This document shows positions 1 through 7,551 of a stretch of DNA of 64,000 bases, piece by piece. The notes under the pieces are model-generated. The model was given only the letters and a program-made list of their open reading frames with translations, was not told the DNA's origin and made no database searches. Position 1 is the stretch's first letter. Every line of letters starts with the position of its first letter. Source of the DNA: Zoogloeaceae bacterium (GTDB lineage Bacteria > Pseudomonadota > Gammaproteobacteria > Burkholderiales > Rhodocyclaceae). Location of the stretch: positions 186,001 through 250,000 of the forward strand of contig JACKLY010000002.1 in NCBI GenBank assembly GCA_024235655.1, read 5' to 3'. Both the position numbers and the translations under genes were made by a program.

Positions 1-284
1 GATTCACGACCAGGGCCCGGGCCCTTGATACGGACTTCAACGTTCTTGATTCCACACTCCTGAGCTGCCTTGCCGGCAGCTTCTGCAGCGACCTGAGCGG
101 CAAATGGCGTGGACTTACGTGAGCCCTTGAAGCCGGCGCCACCGGATGTTGCCCACGACAGAGCGTTACCCTGACGATCAGTAATGGTGATAATCGTATT
201 GTTGAAAGAAGCGTGGATATGGGCAATACCCTCAGCCACATTCTTCTTGACCTTCTTACGAACTTTGGTAGCAGTCTTAGCCAT
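1..284 (-). CDS. rpsK: 30S ribosomal protein S11 (partial, 3' end outside window)
   Basis: S11 sits on the platform of the 30S subunit next to the mRNA exit site and the Shine-Dalgarno helix. The visible part is about 94 residues from MAKTATKVRKKVKKN, followed by the S11 core (HIHASFNNTIITITD and then GNALSWATSGG). The C-terminal part runs off the left edge of the window. It follows rpsM by 12 bases, the usual alpha-operon order rpsM-rpsK-rpsD-rpoA-rplQ, of which only the first two genes are inside the window. The family assignment is secure. Confidence 0.97.
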   Translation of the reverse strand, partial: MAKTATKVRKKVKKNVAEGIAHIHASFNNTIITITDRQGNALSWATSGGAGFKGSRKSTPFAAQVAAEAAGKAAQECGIKNVEVRIKGPGPGRE

Positions 285-296
285 GTTCTGTCCCTA

Positions 297-659
297 TCAC
301 TTCTTGCCAGCGATTGCCTTGCGCGGCCCCTTGCGGGTACGAGCATTGGTACGGGTACGCTGACCACGAACCGGCAGGCCTTTACGGTGGCGCAGACCAC
401 GATAGCAACCAAGATCCATGAGACGCTTGATGTTCATCGTGACTTCGCGACGAAGATCACCTTCGACGTTAAATCTGCCAACTTCCTCACGCAAGCGATC
501 CATCTCGCTGTCAGTGAGGTCCTTGATTTTGGTTGTACACTGGATACCCGCAGCAGCACAAATTTTCTGCGCGCGCGAACGTCCGACACCGTAAATCGCA
601 GTCAATGCGATCTCAGTGTGCTGGTGATTGGGAATATTTACCCCGGCGATACGGGCCAT
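297..659 (-). CDS. rpsM: 30S ribosomal protein S13
   Basis: S13 lies in the head of the 30S subunit and forms intersubunit bridges with the 50S. The 120-residue product starts MARIAGVNIPNHQHTEIALT, has the helix-two-turn-helix region (YGVGRSRAQKICAAAGI) and the basic tail motif GLRHRKGLPVRGQRTRTN that contacts tRNA in the P site. Length and sequence are normal for the family. It is the first gene of the alpha operon here, with its own promoter and a hairpin just upstream that covers part of the ribosome binding site. Confidence 0.98.
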   Translation of the reverse strand: MARIAGVNIPNHQHTEIALTAIYGVGRSRAQKICAAAGIQCTTKIKDLTDSEMDRLREEVGRFNVEGDLRREVTMNIKRLMDLGCYRGLRHRKGLPVRGQRTRTNARTRKGPRKAIAGKK

Positions 660-660
660 C

Positions 661-683
661 GTTTCACCCCGAAAATGCGAAAC
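661..683 (-). promoter_or_regulatory. Hairpin over the rpsM ribosome binding site
   Basis: Read leftward, GTTTCGC pairs with GTGAAAC (seven pairs, one G-U) around a nine-base loop ending GGG. The 3' arm and the end of the loop form the GGGGTGA purine stretch directly upstream of the rpsM ATG. The fold could therefore limit translation initiation, as S4 does at the alpha-operon leader of enteric bacteria. The pairing is visible; regulation by S4 is inferred. Confidence 0.45.
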
Positions 684-688
684 CTACA

Positions 689-717
689 ATTATAACTTCA
701 ACCAACCTACGACTCAA
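689..717 (-). promoter_or_regulatory. Sigma70 promoter of the alpha operon (rpsM)
   Basis: Leftward -35 TTGAGT (712-717), a 17-base spacer and a perfect -10 TATAAT (689-694). It lies in the 77-base gap between rpmJ and rpsM, so the alpha-operon genes can be transcribed apart from the spc operon. Confidence 0.8.
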
Positions 718-736
718 GAATACGAGCCGGAGGCGA

Positions 737-850
737 TCAACCCTGACGCTGCTTGTGGCGAGGATCTGTACAGATCACACGCACGACACCATTGCGCCGA
801 ATGATTTTGCAGTTGCGGCAGATGCGTTTCACAGATGCCAGCACTTTCAT
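737..850 (-). CDS. rpmJ: 50S ribosomal protein L36
   Basis: A 37-residue protein, MKVLASVKRICRNCKIIRRN followed by GVVRVICTDPRHKQRQG. L36 binds 23S rRNA domains II, V and VI late in 50S assembly. Cys11, Cys14, Cys27 and the following histidine form the zinc ribbon, so this is the zinc-binding (C+) form. It lies between infA and rpsM, its usual place in beta- and gammaproteobacteria. Confidence 0.97.
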   Translation of the reverse strand: MKVLASVKRICRNCKIIRRNGVVRVICTDPRHKQRQG

Positions 851-921
851 GATTCACTCCTGTTATATCGGCTTGTGGCGCAGCCAGCCAGTTCGCCTGT
901 TGCTTCTTACGTAGAGATTCT

Positions 922-1140
922 TTACTTTGACCGGAAGGTGATTCTCGCCTTCGACAAGTCATAAGGTGTTAATTGCACGGTGACTTTGTCACCTGGCAGG
1001 ATGCGGATATAGTGCATTCGCATCTTGCCGGAGATGAATGCGTGAACCACATATCCATTCTCCAGTTTTACTTTAAACGTTGCATTGGGCAGGTTTTCAA
1101 CAACCTCGCCCTGCATTTCGATCAAATCTTCCTTGGCCAT
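922..1140 (-). CDS. infA: Translation initiation factor IF-1
   Basis: A 72-residue OB-fold protein starting MAKEDLIEMQGEVVENLPNA. IF-1 occupies the 30S A site during initiation and stimulates IF-2 and IF-3. It lies between secY and rpmJ, as in many bacteria outside the enterics. The length is exactly that of canonical IF-1. A second, longer IF-1 gene is present at 58395-58643. This copy is part of the ribosomal operon and is probably the housekeeping one. Confidence 0.97.
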   Translation of the reverse strand: MAKEDLIEMQGEVVENLPNATFKVKLENGYVVHAFISGKMRMHYIRILPGDKVTVQLTPYDLSKARITFRSK

Positions 1141-1157
1141 GCATCCGCACTCTGGTA

Positions 1158-2468
1158 TCAGGCACCCTTGAAGTTTGCTTTCTTCAACAGACTTTCATAC
1201 TGGTGCGACATCACATAAGCCTGGACTTGAGACATGAAGTCCATGGTTACAACAACGATAATCAGCAGGGAAGTACCGCCAAAATAGAAAGGTACATTCC
1301 ATTTCAGAATCAAAAATTCCGGAAGCAGGCAAACGACCGTGATATAAGCCGCTCCAACAAGGGTCAGGCGCATCAATATCTTGTCGATATACCGTGCCGT
1401 TTGATCCCCCGGGCGGATACCCGGTACAAATGCGCCACTTTTCTTCAAATTGTCTGCCGTTTCCTTGGAATTGAAAACAAGGGCCGTATAAAAGAAACAG
1501 AAGAATACAATCGCTGCGGCATACAACATTACATAAATCGGCTGCCCCGGTGAGAGGGTCGCAGCAACATCTTTGAGCCAAGTCATCGACTCGCTGGAGC
1601 CAAACCACCCCGCAACTGTGGCCGGGAAAAGAATGATTGACGAAGCAAAAATTGGCGGAATGACACTTGCCATATTCAGCTTCAACGGCAAGTGAGAGCT
1701 TTGTCCGCCGTAAATCTTGTTGCCAACCTGACGCTTGGCATAATTAACAAGAATCTTCCGTTGCCCACGCTCAACAAACACGACGAATGCCGTTACCAGC
1801 ACCACCAGAATGCAAATGAATATCGCTGTCAGCGGATGCATTGCGCCTGTGCGTGTCAATTCAAGCAAACCACCTATCGCATTCGGCAATCCAGCTGCAA
1901 TACCAGCAAAAATGATGATCGAGATGCCATTGCCCAAACCACGTTCAGTAATCTGCTCACCCAACCACATCAGGAACATTGTGCCGGTAAGAAGGGTAGT
2001 AACCGCGGTTAGCCGGAACATGAACCCGGGATCCAGCACCAAGCCCGGCTGAGCTTCCAGGGCAATCGAAATCCCAATTCCCTGAAACAGCGCCAACACC
2101 ACAGTGCCGTAGCGGGTGTACTGCGTTATTTTCCTGCGGCCTGCTTCACCTTCTTTTTTCAACGCCTCAAGCTGTGGGCTCGCAACACTCATCAACTGCA
2201 TGATGATCGAAGCCGAGATGTACGGCATGATCCCCAGTGCAAAAATTGTGAAACGCGACAACGCACCCCCGGAAAACATGTTGAACATGCCCAGAATGCC
2301 GCCCTTTTGGCTATTGAACAACTCAGCAAGTGCCGTTGCATCAATGCCTGGCACCGGGATATGCGCCCCGATACGATAGACAACCAATGCACCAAGGAGA
2401 AACCACAGTCGACGTTTCAGGTCGCCGAATTTTCCACTCTTGCCAATTGCAGTAGGAGATGTCGCCAA
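1158..2468 (-). CDS. secY: Preprotein translocase subunit SecY
   Basis: The pore subunit of the SecYEG translocon in the inner membrane, carrying unfolded proteins delivered by SecA or the ribosome. The 436-residue sequence has the expected ten hydrophobic segments, the plug region near the first periplasmic loop (LFNSQKGGILGMFNMFSGGA) and the cytosolic loop with NYAKRQVGNKIYGGQSSHLP that contacts SecA and the ribosome. It is the penultimate large gene of the spc operon, 22 bases after rplO. SecE, its partner, is encoded at 28014-28364. Confidence 0.97.
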   Translation of the reverse strand: MATSPTAIGKSGKFGDLKRRLWFLLGALVVYRIGAHIPVPGIDATALAELFNSQKGGILGMFNMFSGGALSRFTIFALGIMPYISASIIMQLMSVASPQLEALKKEGEAGRRKITQYTRYGTVVLALFQGIGISIALEAQPGLVLDPGFMFRLTAVTTLLTGTMFLMWLGEQITERGLGNGISIIIFAGIAAGLPNAIGGLLELTRTGAMHPLTAIFICILVVLVTAFVVFVERGQRKILVNYAKRQVGNKIYGGQSSHLPLKLNMASVIPPIFASSIILFPATVAGWFGSSESMTWLKDVAATLSPGQPIYVMLYAAAIVFFCFFYTALVFNSKETADNLKKSGAFVPGIRPGDQTARYIDKILMRLTLVGAAYITVVCLLPEFLILKWNVPFYFGGTSLLIIVVVTMDFMSQVQAYVMSHQYESLLKKANFKGA

Positions 2469-2490
2469 AATCTGATTACCTTAGATCCAG

Positions 2491-2925
2491 TTACTCGCTG
2501 ATGGAGCCGCCAGCAGCCTCAATAGCGGCCTTGGCACCAACAGTTGCGCCTACGCCCTTCAGCACGACTTTGCGCGAAATTTCACCGGACAGAACCACTT
2601 TTGCGGAGAGCGCCAACTGAGGAACCAAACCCGCCTGCTTAAGCACCTGCAGATCGATTTCTTCAACCGGCAACAGAGCGAGTTCGGACAAGCGAACTTC
2701 AACGTTTCTTGCATTGGTCAGCGAGACAAAGCCACGCTTTGGCAAGCGGCGCTGCAAAGGCATCTGACCGCCTTCAAAGCCAACCTTGTGGAAACCGCCA
2801 GCACGTGATTTCTGTCCCTTGTGGCCTCGGCCGCATGTCTTGCCCAAGCCGGATCCGATGCCACGACCGACACGACGTTTCGCGTGCTTAGCACCTTCAG
2901 CAGGCTGTATTGTATTCAGCTTCAT
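2491..2925 (-). CDS. rplO: 50S ribosomal protein L15
   Basis: L15 binds 23S rRNA late in 50S assembly. The product from MKLNTIQPAEGAKHAKRRVG is 144 residues and carries the glycine- and arginine-rich N-terminal extension (GRGIGSGLGKTCGRGHKGQK) that threads into rRNA. I chose the internal ATG at 2925 rather than the in-frame ATG twelve bases upstream, because L15 proteins begin MKLNTI or similar. rpmD ends just one base before this start, so the two genes are probably translationally coupled. Confidence 0.97.
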   Translation of the reverse strand: MKLNTIQPAEGAKHAKRRVGRGIGSGLGKTCGRGHKGQKSRAGGFHKVGFEGGQMPLQRRLPKRGFVSLTNARNVEVRLSELALLPVEEIDLQVLKQAGLVPQLALSAKVVLSGEISRKVVLKGVGATVGAKAAIEAAGGSISE

Positions 2926-2926
2926 T

Positions 2927-3109
2927 TCAGCCCTCACACTTAACGAGGTAGGAAACCTTGTTGATCATTCCACGGACTGACGGCGTATCCTGCAATTCCG
3001 AAGTGGAATTAAGACGACGCAAACCCAGCCCACGCACGGTCGCACGATGCGACTGCTTGGTTCCGATCAGGCTCTTGACGAGCGTGACCTTGATTTTCTT
3101 TTCCGCCAT
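2927..3109 (-). CDS. rpmD: 50S ribosomal protein L30
   Basis: A 60-residue ferredoxin-like-fold 50S protein, starting MAEKKIKVTLVKSLIGTKQS, with the typical HRATVRGLGLRRLNS segment. Length and position between rpsE and rplO are those of the spc operon. The gap to rpsE is five bases. Confidence 0.96.
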   Translation of the reverse strand: MAEKKIKVTLVKSLIGTKQSHRATVRGLGLRRLNSTSELQDTPSVRGMINKVSYLVKCEG

Positions 3110-3114
3110 GGTGA

Positions 3115-3639
3115 TTACCCCAGGATATCGGTAATGGACTTGCCACGCTTGGCAGCAATCTCGGACGGCGTGCTTTGTGCCGCCAGGCCGTTCAGCGTAG
3201 CGCGTACGATGTTGTACGGGTTGGTCGATCCATGTGCCTTGGCAACGATGTTCGTGATACCCATAACTTCAAACACGGCACGCATTGCGCCGCCAGCGAT
3301 AATACCGGTGCCCTCGGGAGCCGGCTGAATCAGCACGGTCGAGGCGCCATGGCGTCCAGTTACGGTGTGATGCAAAGTACCGTTCTTCAGATTGACCTTG
3401 GTCAACTTGCGGCGCGCTTCATCCATCGCCTTCTGAACTGCCACCGGCACTTCACGGGACTTGCCCTTGCCCATGCCGACACCACCATCACCATCACCAA
3501 CAACCGTCAGTGCGGCAAAACCGAGAATACGTCCGCCTTTAACAACTTTCGTAACACGGTTGATGGAGACCATCTTTTCGCGCAGACCATCGTCGCGCTC
3601 ATCGGCCTGCTGGGGTTTTCTGCTTTGTGGTTTAGCCAT
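3115..3639 (-). CDS. rpsE: 30S ribosomal protein S5
   Basis: S5 is involved in decoding accuracy and, with S3 and S4, lines the mRNA entry channel. The 174-residue product has the N-terminal double-stranded-RNA-binding-like S5 domain (REKMVSINRVTKVVKGGRIL) and the C-terminal domain (GGAMRAVFEVMGITNIVAKA). It lies between rplR and rpmD in normal spc order. No unusual feature is seen. Confidence 0.97.
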   Translation of the reverse strand: MAKPQSRKPQQADERDDGLREKMVSINRVTKVVKGGRILGFAALTVVGDGDGGVGMGKGKSREVPVAVQKAMDEARRKLTKVNLKNGTLHHTVTGRHGASTVLIQPAPEGTGIIAGGAMRAVFEVMGITNIVAKAHGSTNPYNIVRATLNGLAAQSTPSEIAAKRGKSITDILG

Positions 3640-3664
3640 AATTAATCCGATCCTTTCCGGCCGA

Positions 3665-4021
3665 TCAGAACTTCAGCCCGCTCTCGCGAGCAGCATCAGC
3701 CAGCGCCTTGATCCGCCCATGGAATTTGAATCCAGAACGATCAAAGGCAACAGTTTCGATACCGGCTTGCTTGGCACGCTCAGCAATGAGCTTACCAATC
3801 GCAGCCGCAGCGGCGGCGTTTCCGCCGTTTGAAATTTCCTTGCGCAGTTCGACTTCAAGCGTAGAAGCCGCAGCCAGCACCTTAGAACCACAAGCCGAAA
3901 TCAGTTGGGCATAGACATGCTGGTTAGTGCGATTCACGCACAAGCGCACGGCTTTCAGCTCGGCAATCTTGGCCCGGGTTTTGCGGGCACGGCGCAGACG
4001 CGCTTGTTTTTTATCGATCAT
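3665..4021 (-). CDS. rplR: 50S ribosomal protein L18
   Basis: L18 anchors 5S rRNA to the central protuberance together with L5. The protein is 118 residues: a basic N-terminus (MIDKKQARLRRARKTRAKIA), RLCVNRTNQHVYAQL, and the C-terminal FDRSGFKFHGRIKALADAAR signature. It lies between rplF and rpsE. Confidence 0.97.
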   Translation of the reverse strand: MIDKKQARLRRARKTRAKIAELKAVRLCVNRTNQHVYAQLISACGSKVLAAASTLEVELRKEISNGGNAAAAAAIGKLIAERAKQAGIETVAFDRSGFKFHGRIKALADAARESGLKF

Positions 4022-4030
4022 TTGGCCACC

Positions 4031-4561
4031 TTACTTCTTCTTCGTTTCCTTGAGCGCCACAACTTCATCAGCGTAGCGAACACCCTTGCCCTTATAAGGC
4101 TCTGGCGGACGATAGGCGCGAATCTCTGCCGCCACCTGACCGACGAGTTGCTTATCAACACCCTTGATCAAAACTTCCGTCTGGGTCGGCACTTCGACTT
4201 TCACACCAGCCGGCATCTTGTGTGCAACAGGATGTGAAAAGCCAAGCGAAAGATTCAGGACATCGCCCTGAGCCTGGGCACGATAGCCAACGCCAACCAG
4301 TGTCAACTTTTTCTCGAAGCCTTTAGCAACACCATTCACCATGTTGTTCAGGTTGGCACGAACCGTACCCCAATGTGCCGCAGCGTTAACCGCACCTGCG
4401 ACTGGCTCACAAACCATCGAACCATCAACCAGCGAAACCTTGACTGCAGGGTTGGACTTAAAGCTGAGCGTACCCAGCGGACCCTTGACCGTAATCAGAT
4501 CGCCAACAACGACGTCCACGCCTTTCGGCAGGACAATTGGACTTTTACCAACGCGCGACAT
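4031..4561 (-). CDS. rplF: 50S ribosomal protein L6
   Basis: L6 sits near the factor-binding site of the 50S subunit. The 176 residues begin MSRVGKSPIVLPKGVDVVVG and end with the family signature RPPEPYKGKGVRYADE before a lysine-rich tail. Both L6 repeat domains are complete. It starts 9 bases after rpsH ends. Confidence 0.97.
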   Translation of the reverse strand: MSRVGKSPIVLPKGVDVVVGDLITVKGPLGTLSFKSNPAVKVSLVDGSMVCEPVAGAVNAAAHWGTVRANLNNMVNGVAKGFEKKLTLVGVGYRAQAQGDVLNLSLGFSHPVAHKMPAGVKVEVPTQTEVLIKGVDKQLVGQVAAEIRAYRPPEPYKGKGVRYADEVVALKETKKK

Positions 4562-4570
4562 ATTCCCCCC

Positions 4571-4966
4571 TTACGCCACGATGCACAGAACTTCGCCGCC
4601 AACATTGCTGGCACGAGCCTTGCGATCAGTCATGACACCCTGCGGGGTAGAAACAATAGCGACACCAAGACCATTCATCACACGAGGAATGTCAGTGCTG
4701 CCCTTGTACACACGAAGACCTGGCTTCGAGACACGTTCAATACGTTCGATAACAGGACGCCCGGCGTAATATTTAAGGCCGATTTCAAGGGTTGGCTTGC
4801 CTGCACCATCGCGCACAGCAAAGTCCTCAACATAGCCCTCGTCTTTCAGAACCTTGGCAATCGCCACTTTGAGCTTCGAAGAAGGCATCGCCACCGATGC
4901 TTTTTCAGCCATTTGGGCGTTCCGGATGCGGGTCAGCATATCGCTGATCGGATCACTCATACTCAT
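4571..4966 (-). CDS. rpsH: 30S ribosomal protein S8
   Basis: A primary-binding 30S protein. In E. coli it is also the translational repressor of the spc operon, acting at the rplX-rplE boundary. The 131-residue product starts MSMSDPISDMLTRIRNAQMA, matching the family N-terminus, so the first of the two methionines was kept. The C-terminal GVMTDRKARASNVGGEVLCIVA is typical. It lies between rpsN and rplF. Confidence 0.97.
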   Translation of the reverse strand: MSMSDPISDMLTRIRNAQMAEKASVAMPSSKLKVAIAKVLKDEGYVEDFAVRDGAGKPTLEIGLKYYAGRPVIERIERVSKPGLRVYKGSTDIPRVMNGLGVAIVSTPQGVMTDRKARASNVGGEVLCIVA

Positions 4967-4981
4967 TTCAGATTCTCCTGC

Positions 4982-5287
4982 TTACCAGCTGGCCTTGGTC
5001 ATGCCCGGCACTTCGCCGCGCATGACGAGGTCACGGAGCTTGCTGCGCCCCAGACCAAATTTGCGATATACACCGCGAGGACGGCCAGTAATCTGGCAAC
5101 GATTGCGCAGACGCACCGGACTCGCGTCACGGGGCAACTGCTGAAGCTTCAAACGAGCCTCAAAACGCTCGACATCGGAGAGGCCGGCATTGTTGATGAT
5201 CGCCAGCAGTTCAGTACGCTTTTTTGCATACTTTTCTACCATCTGACGCCGCTTTTCGTCGCGATTGATCAGTGCAAGTTTCGCCAT
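4982..5287 (-). CDS. rpsN: 30S ribosomal protein S14 (long, zinc-free type)
   Basis: S14 is assembled late into the 30S head. At 101 residues (MAKLALINRDEKRRQMVEKY, C-terminus LGRSKLRDLVMRGEVPGMTKASW) this is the long form. The CxxC pair of the short zinc-binding form is absent; only one cysteine (NRCQITGRPRG) remains. Position between rplE and rpsH is standard. Confidence 0.97.
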   Translation of the reverse strand: MAKLALINRDEKRRQMVEKYAKKRTELLAIINNAGLSDVERFEARLKLQQLPRDASPVRLRNRCQITGRPRGVYRKFGLGRSKLRDLVMRGEVPGMTKASW

Positions 5288-5294
5288 AATCGCC

Positions 5295-5834
5295 TCAGTT
5301 CTTGAACGGGAACTTGAAACCAGCGAGAAGCGCTTTTGCCTCTGCGTCAGATTTCGCTGTCGTTGTGATGCTGATATTCATCCCCCGCAGAGCATCGATT
5401 TTGTCGTACTCAATTTCCGGGAAAATAATCTGTTCCTTGACGCCCATGTTGTAGTTGCCACGGCCATCAAAACCCTTGCCAGAGATCCCGCGGAAGTCGC
5501 GCACCCGCGGTAATGCCACGGTTACCAGACGATCAAGGAACTCAAACATCTTCGGGCCACGCAAGGTCACCATGCACCCAATCGGGTAGCCATCACGAAT
5601 CTTGAAACCAGCGATTGATTTCCGTGACTTCGTGACAACCGGCTTCTGGCCGGCGATTTTCTGCATGTCGCCAACCGCATTATCCAGAACCTTCTTGTCA
5701 GCCACCGCTTCACCCACACCCATATTCAGAGTGATCTTGGTGATTCGCGGCACTTCCATGCTGGACTTGTATCCAAACTTGGCCGTCAACTCAGGCACCA
5801 GTTTGGTTTTGTAGTAATCAAATAAACGCGCCAT
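5295..5834 (-). CDS. rplE: 50S ribosomal protein L5
   Basis: L5 binds 5S rRNA and contacts P-site tRNA and S13. Two ATG codons are adjacent. The second (5834) is preferred because it lies five bases after an AGGAGG ribosome binding site and gives 179 residues starting MARLFDYYKTKLVPELTAKF, the usual L5 length. The signature KITLNMGVGEAVADKK is present near residue 35. Confidence 0.96.
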   Translation of the reverse strand: MARLFDYYKTKLVPELTAKFGYKSSMEVPRITKITLNMGVGEAVADKKVLDNAVGDMQKIAGQKPVVTKSRKSIAGFKIRDGYPIGCMVTLRGPKMFEFLDRLVTVALPRVRDFRGISGKGFDGRGNYNMGVKEQIIFPEIEYDKIDALRGMNISITTTAKSDAEAKALLAGFKFPFKN

Positions 5835-5844
5835 CATCTCCTCC

Positions 5845-6162
5845 TTATGCGCTCACAAGCTCGCCGCTCGACTTGAAAACACGAACCTTCTTGCCGTCTT
5901 CAAGCATCTTGAAGCCAACTCGGTCCGCCTTGCCGGCAGCATGGTTGTAGAGAGCAACATTGGAGACATTGATCGGCATGTCTTTTTCAACAATACCGCC
6001 GACCACACCCTTGACCGGATTGGGCTTCACATGCTTCTTGGCGCGATTAACACCTTCGACAACAACATGCTCAGCATCAACACGACGAAGCACCGTGCCT
6101 CGCTTACCTTTGTCTTTTCCAGCAATGACGATCACCTCGTCACCCTTGCGAATCTTGTCCAT
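5845..6162 (-). CDS. rplX: 50S ribosomal protein L24
   Basis: An early assembly-initiator protein of the 50S. The 105 residues begin MDKIRKGDEVIVIAGKDKGK, which is the KOW motif, followed by GVNRAKKHVKPNP. It lies between rplN and rplE as in other spc operons. Confidence 0.97.
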   Translation of the reverse strand: MDKIRKGDEVIVIAGKDKGKRGTVLRRVDAEHVVVEGVNRAKKHVKPNPVKGVVGGIVEKDMPINVSNVALYNHAAGKADRVGFKMLEDGKKVRVFKSSGELVSA

Positions 6163-6173
6163 TGCCAGGCTCC

Positions 6174-6542
6174 TTACAGCACTTCGGGCGCAAGCGACAC
6201 GATCTTCATGAACCGCTCGGTACGCAATTCACGCGTCACCGGGCCAAAGATACGCGTGCCGATCGGCTCCATCTTGTTATTCAGGAGCACCGCTGCGTTA
6301 TTGTCAAAACGAATCAAGGAACCATCCGGACGACGAACACCTTTCGCCGTACGCACGACCACTGCGCTATACACGTCGCCTTTTTTTACGCGACCACGCG
6401 GCGCAGCATCCTTGATACTCACCTTGATGATGTCACCAACGCCAGCATAGCGACGCTTAGAGCCGCCAAGCACCTTGATACACATCACCGAACGCGCACC
6501 AGTATTGTCGGCGACGTCCAGAATCGTCTGCATCTGAATCAT
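6174..6542 (-). CDS. rplN: 50S ribosomal protein L14
   Basis: L14 forms an intersubunit bridge and is the site where RsfS blocks subunit joining. The 122-residue sequence starts MIQMQTILDVADNTGARSVM and includes KVSIKDAAPRGRVKKGDVYSAV. It is the first gene after a 135-base spacer that carries its own promoter and a hairpin, so it opens the spc transcription unit. Confidence 0.97.
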   Translation of the reverse strand: MIQMQTILDVADNTGARSVMCIKVLGGSKRRYAGVGDIIKVSIKDAAPRGRVKKGDVYSAVVVRTAKGVRRPDGSLIRFDNNAAVLLNNKMEPIGTRIFGPVTRELRTERFMKIVSLAPEVL

Positions 6543-6613
6543 TTATCACTCACTCCAACTTTTCCCGCACAGATTGTGCGCGGTCAGTCTTGGAACCCGT
6601 AGGGGCAGAAACA

Positions 6614-6632
6614 CCCGGCCTTGATGGCCGGG
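6614..6632 (-). promoter_or_regulatory. Hairpin in the rplN (spc) leader
   Basis: CCCGGCC and GGCCGGG form a perfect seven-base stem around ATCAA. Leftward it is followed by TGTTTCTG, a poor U tract, so on its own it would be a weak terminator or pause site. It begins only about 15 bases after the -10 element of the spc promoter. It could be an attenuator, a 5' stabiliser or a binding site for a ribosomal protein; the sequence does not decide. Confidence 0.5.
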
Positions 6633-6646
6633 CGCGAAAAAACGGA

Positions 6647-6674
6647 ATTATACCGGCTTTTTTGGATTAGGCAA
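6647..6674 (-). promoter_or_regulatory. Sigma70 promoter of the spc operon (rplN)
   Basis: Leftward -35 TTGCCT (6669-6674), 16-base spacer, perfect -10 TATAAT (6647-6652). It starts four bases after the rpsQ stop codon, so transcription of rplN onward can start anew at the S10/spc boundary, as in E. coli. Confidence 0.75.
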
Positions 6675-6677
6675 GTA

Positions 6678-6944
6678 TCAAACGACAACAGCCTTTTCCA
6701 GCAACTTGGATACACGCCAGCTCTTGGTTTTGGAGATCGGACGTGTCTCTTCGATTTCCACCAGATCACCTGCCTTGGCCTCATTGGCTTCGTCGTGGGC
6801 GTGGAATTTTTTCGATTGCGTAATGATTTTGCCGTAAAGCGGATGCTTGACCCGACGCTCGATCAATACGGTAACCGACTTTTCCATTTTGTCGCTGACG
6901 ACACGACCAACAAGCGTGCGCTTGTTAACGGTTTTTTCGCTCAT
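6678..6944 (-). CDS. rpsQ: 30S ribosomal protein S17
   Basis: An OB-fold primary-binding protein of the 30S body. The 88 residues start MSEKTVNKRTLVGRVVSDKM and contain the family segment HAHDEANEAKAGDLVEIEETRPISKTKSWRV near the C-terminus. It is the last gene of the S10 unit, two bases after rpmC. Confidence 0.97.
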   Translation of the reverse strand: MSEKTVNKRTLVGRVVSDKMEKSVTVLIERRVKHPLYGKIITQSKKFHAHDEANEAKAGDLVEIEETRPISKTKSWRVSKLLEKAVVV

Positions 6945-6946
6945 TG

Positions 6947-7135
6947 TTACACCGCCTTTTCACGAAGAAGTGTACGTACGCGAGCGATATCACGACGCAC
7001 TTTGCCGAGCTGACTAGTATTGGAAAGTTGCTGTGTTGCCAACTGCATGCGAAGGCTAAACTGGGCCTTCAACAGCTCAAGCAGCTCCTTGTTCAGCTCG
7101 TCGGCGCTTTTGGTTCTGAGTTCACTTGCATTCAT
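6947..7135 (-). CDS. rpmC: 50S ribosomal protein L29
   Basis: A 62-residue two-helix protein at the nascent-chain exit, close to the trigger-factor site. It starts MNASELRTKSADELNKELLE and has the typical KVRRDIARVRTLL near the end. The spacing to rplP is two bases. Confidence 0.96.
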   Translation of the reverse strand: MNASELRTKSADELNKELLELLKAQFSLRMQLATQQLSNTSQLGKVRRDIARVRTLLREKAV

Positions 7136-7137
7136 GA

Positions 7138-7551
7138 TTAACCCACCATACGCGTAACGAAGGTCGTCGCCAGCGGAAGCTTGGCAGCGGCAAGGGCAAA
7201 TGCCTCACGCGCCAGCTCTTCACTCACTCCGTCCATTTCATAGAGCACCTTGCCAGGCTGAATTTCAGCCACATAGTACTCAGGGTTGCCTTTGCCGTTA
7301 CCCATACGGACTTCAGCAGGCTTCTTCGAGATCGGTTTGTCCGGGAAAATCCGGATCCAGATACGCCCACCCCGTTTGATGTGACGAGTCATGGCGCGTC
7401 GTGCCGCCTCGATCTGACGCGCTGTCAGTCGACCGCGAGCCGTAGCTTTCAGACCCCACTCACCGAAAGAAACTTTTGCACCGCGAGTCGCCAGGCCAGT
7501 ATTACGGCCCTTCTGCTCCTTGCGGTACTTTCTGCGCTTAGGCTGCAGCAT
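7138..7551 (-). CDS. rplP: 50S ribosomal protein L16
   Basis: L16 organises the A site of the 50S. The 137 residues begin MLQPKRRKYRKEQKGRNTGL. Arg82, which is hydroxylated by the YcfD oxygenase in E. coli, lies in the conserved KPAEVRMGNGKGNPEYYVA region. The start overlaps the end of rpsC by 14 bases, suggesting translational coupling. Confidence 0.97.
   Translation of the reverse strand: MLQPKRRKYRKEQKGRNTGLATRGAKVSFGEWGLKATARGRLTARQIEAARRAMTRHIKRGGRIWIRIFPDKPISKKPAEVRMGNGKGNPEYYVAEIQPGKVLYEMDGVSEELAREAFALAAAKLPLATTFVTRMVG

Noticed and set aside
6614..6632. rpsQ-rplN hairpin as a classical terminator of the S10 operon
   Set aside because: No proper U tract follows, and the hairpin lies downstream of the rplN promoter, so it was called a leader hairpin.
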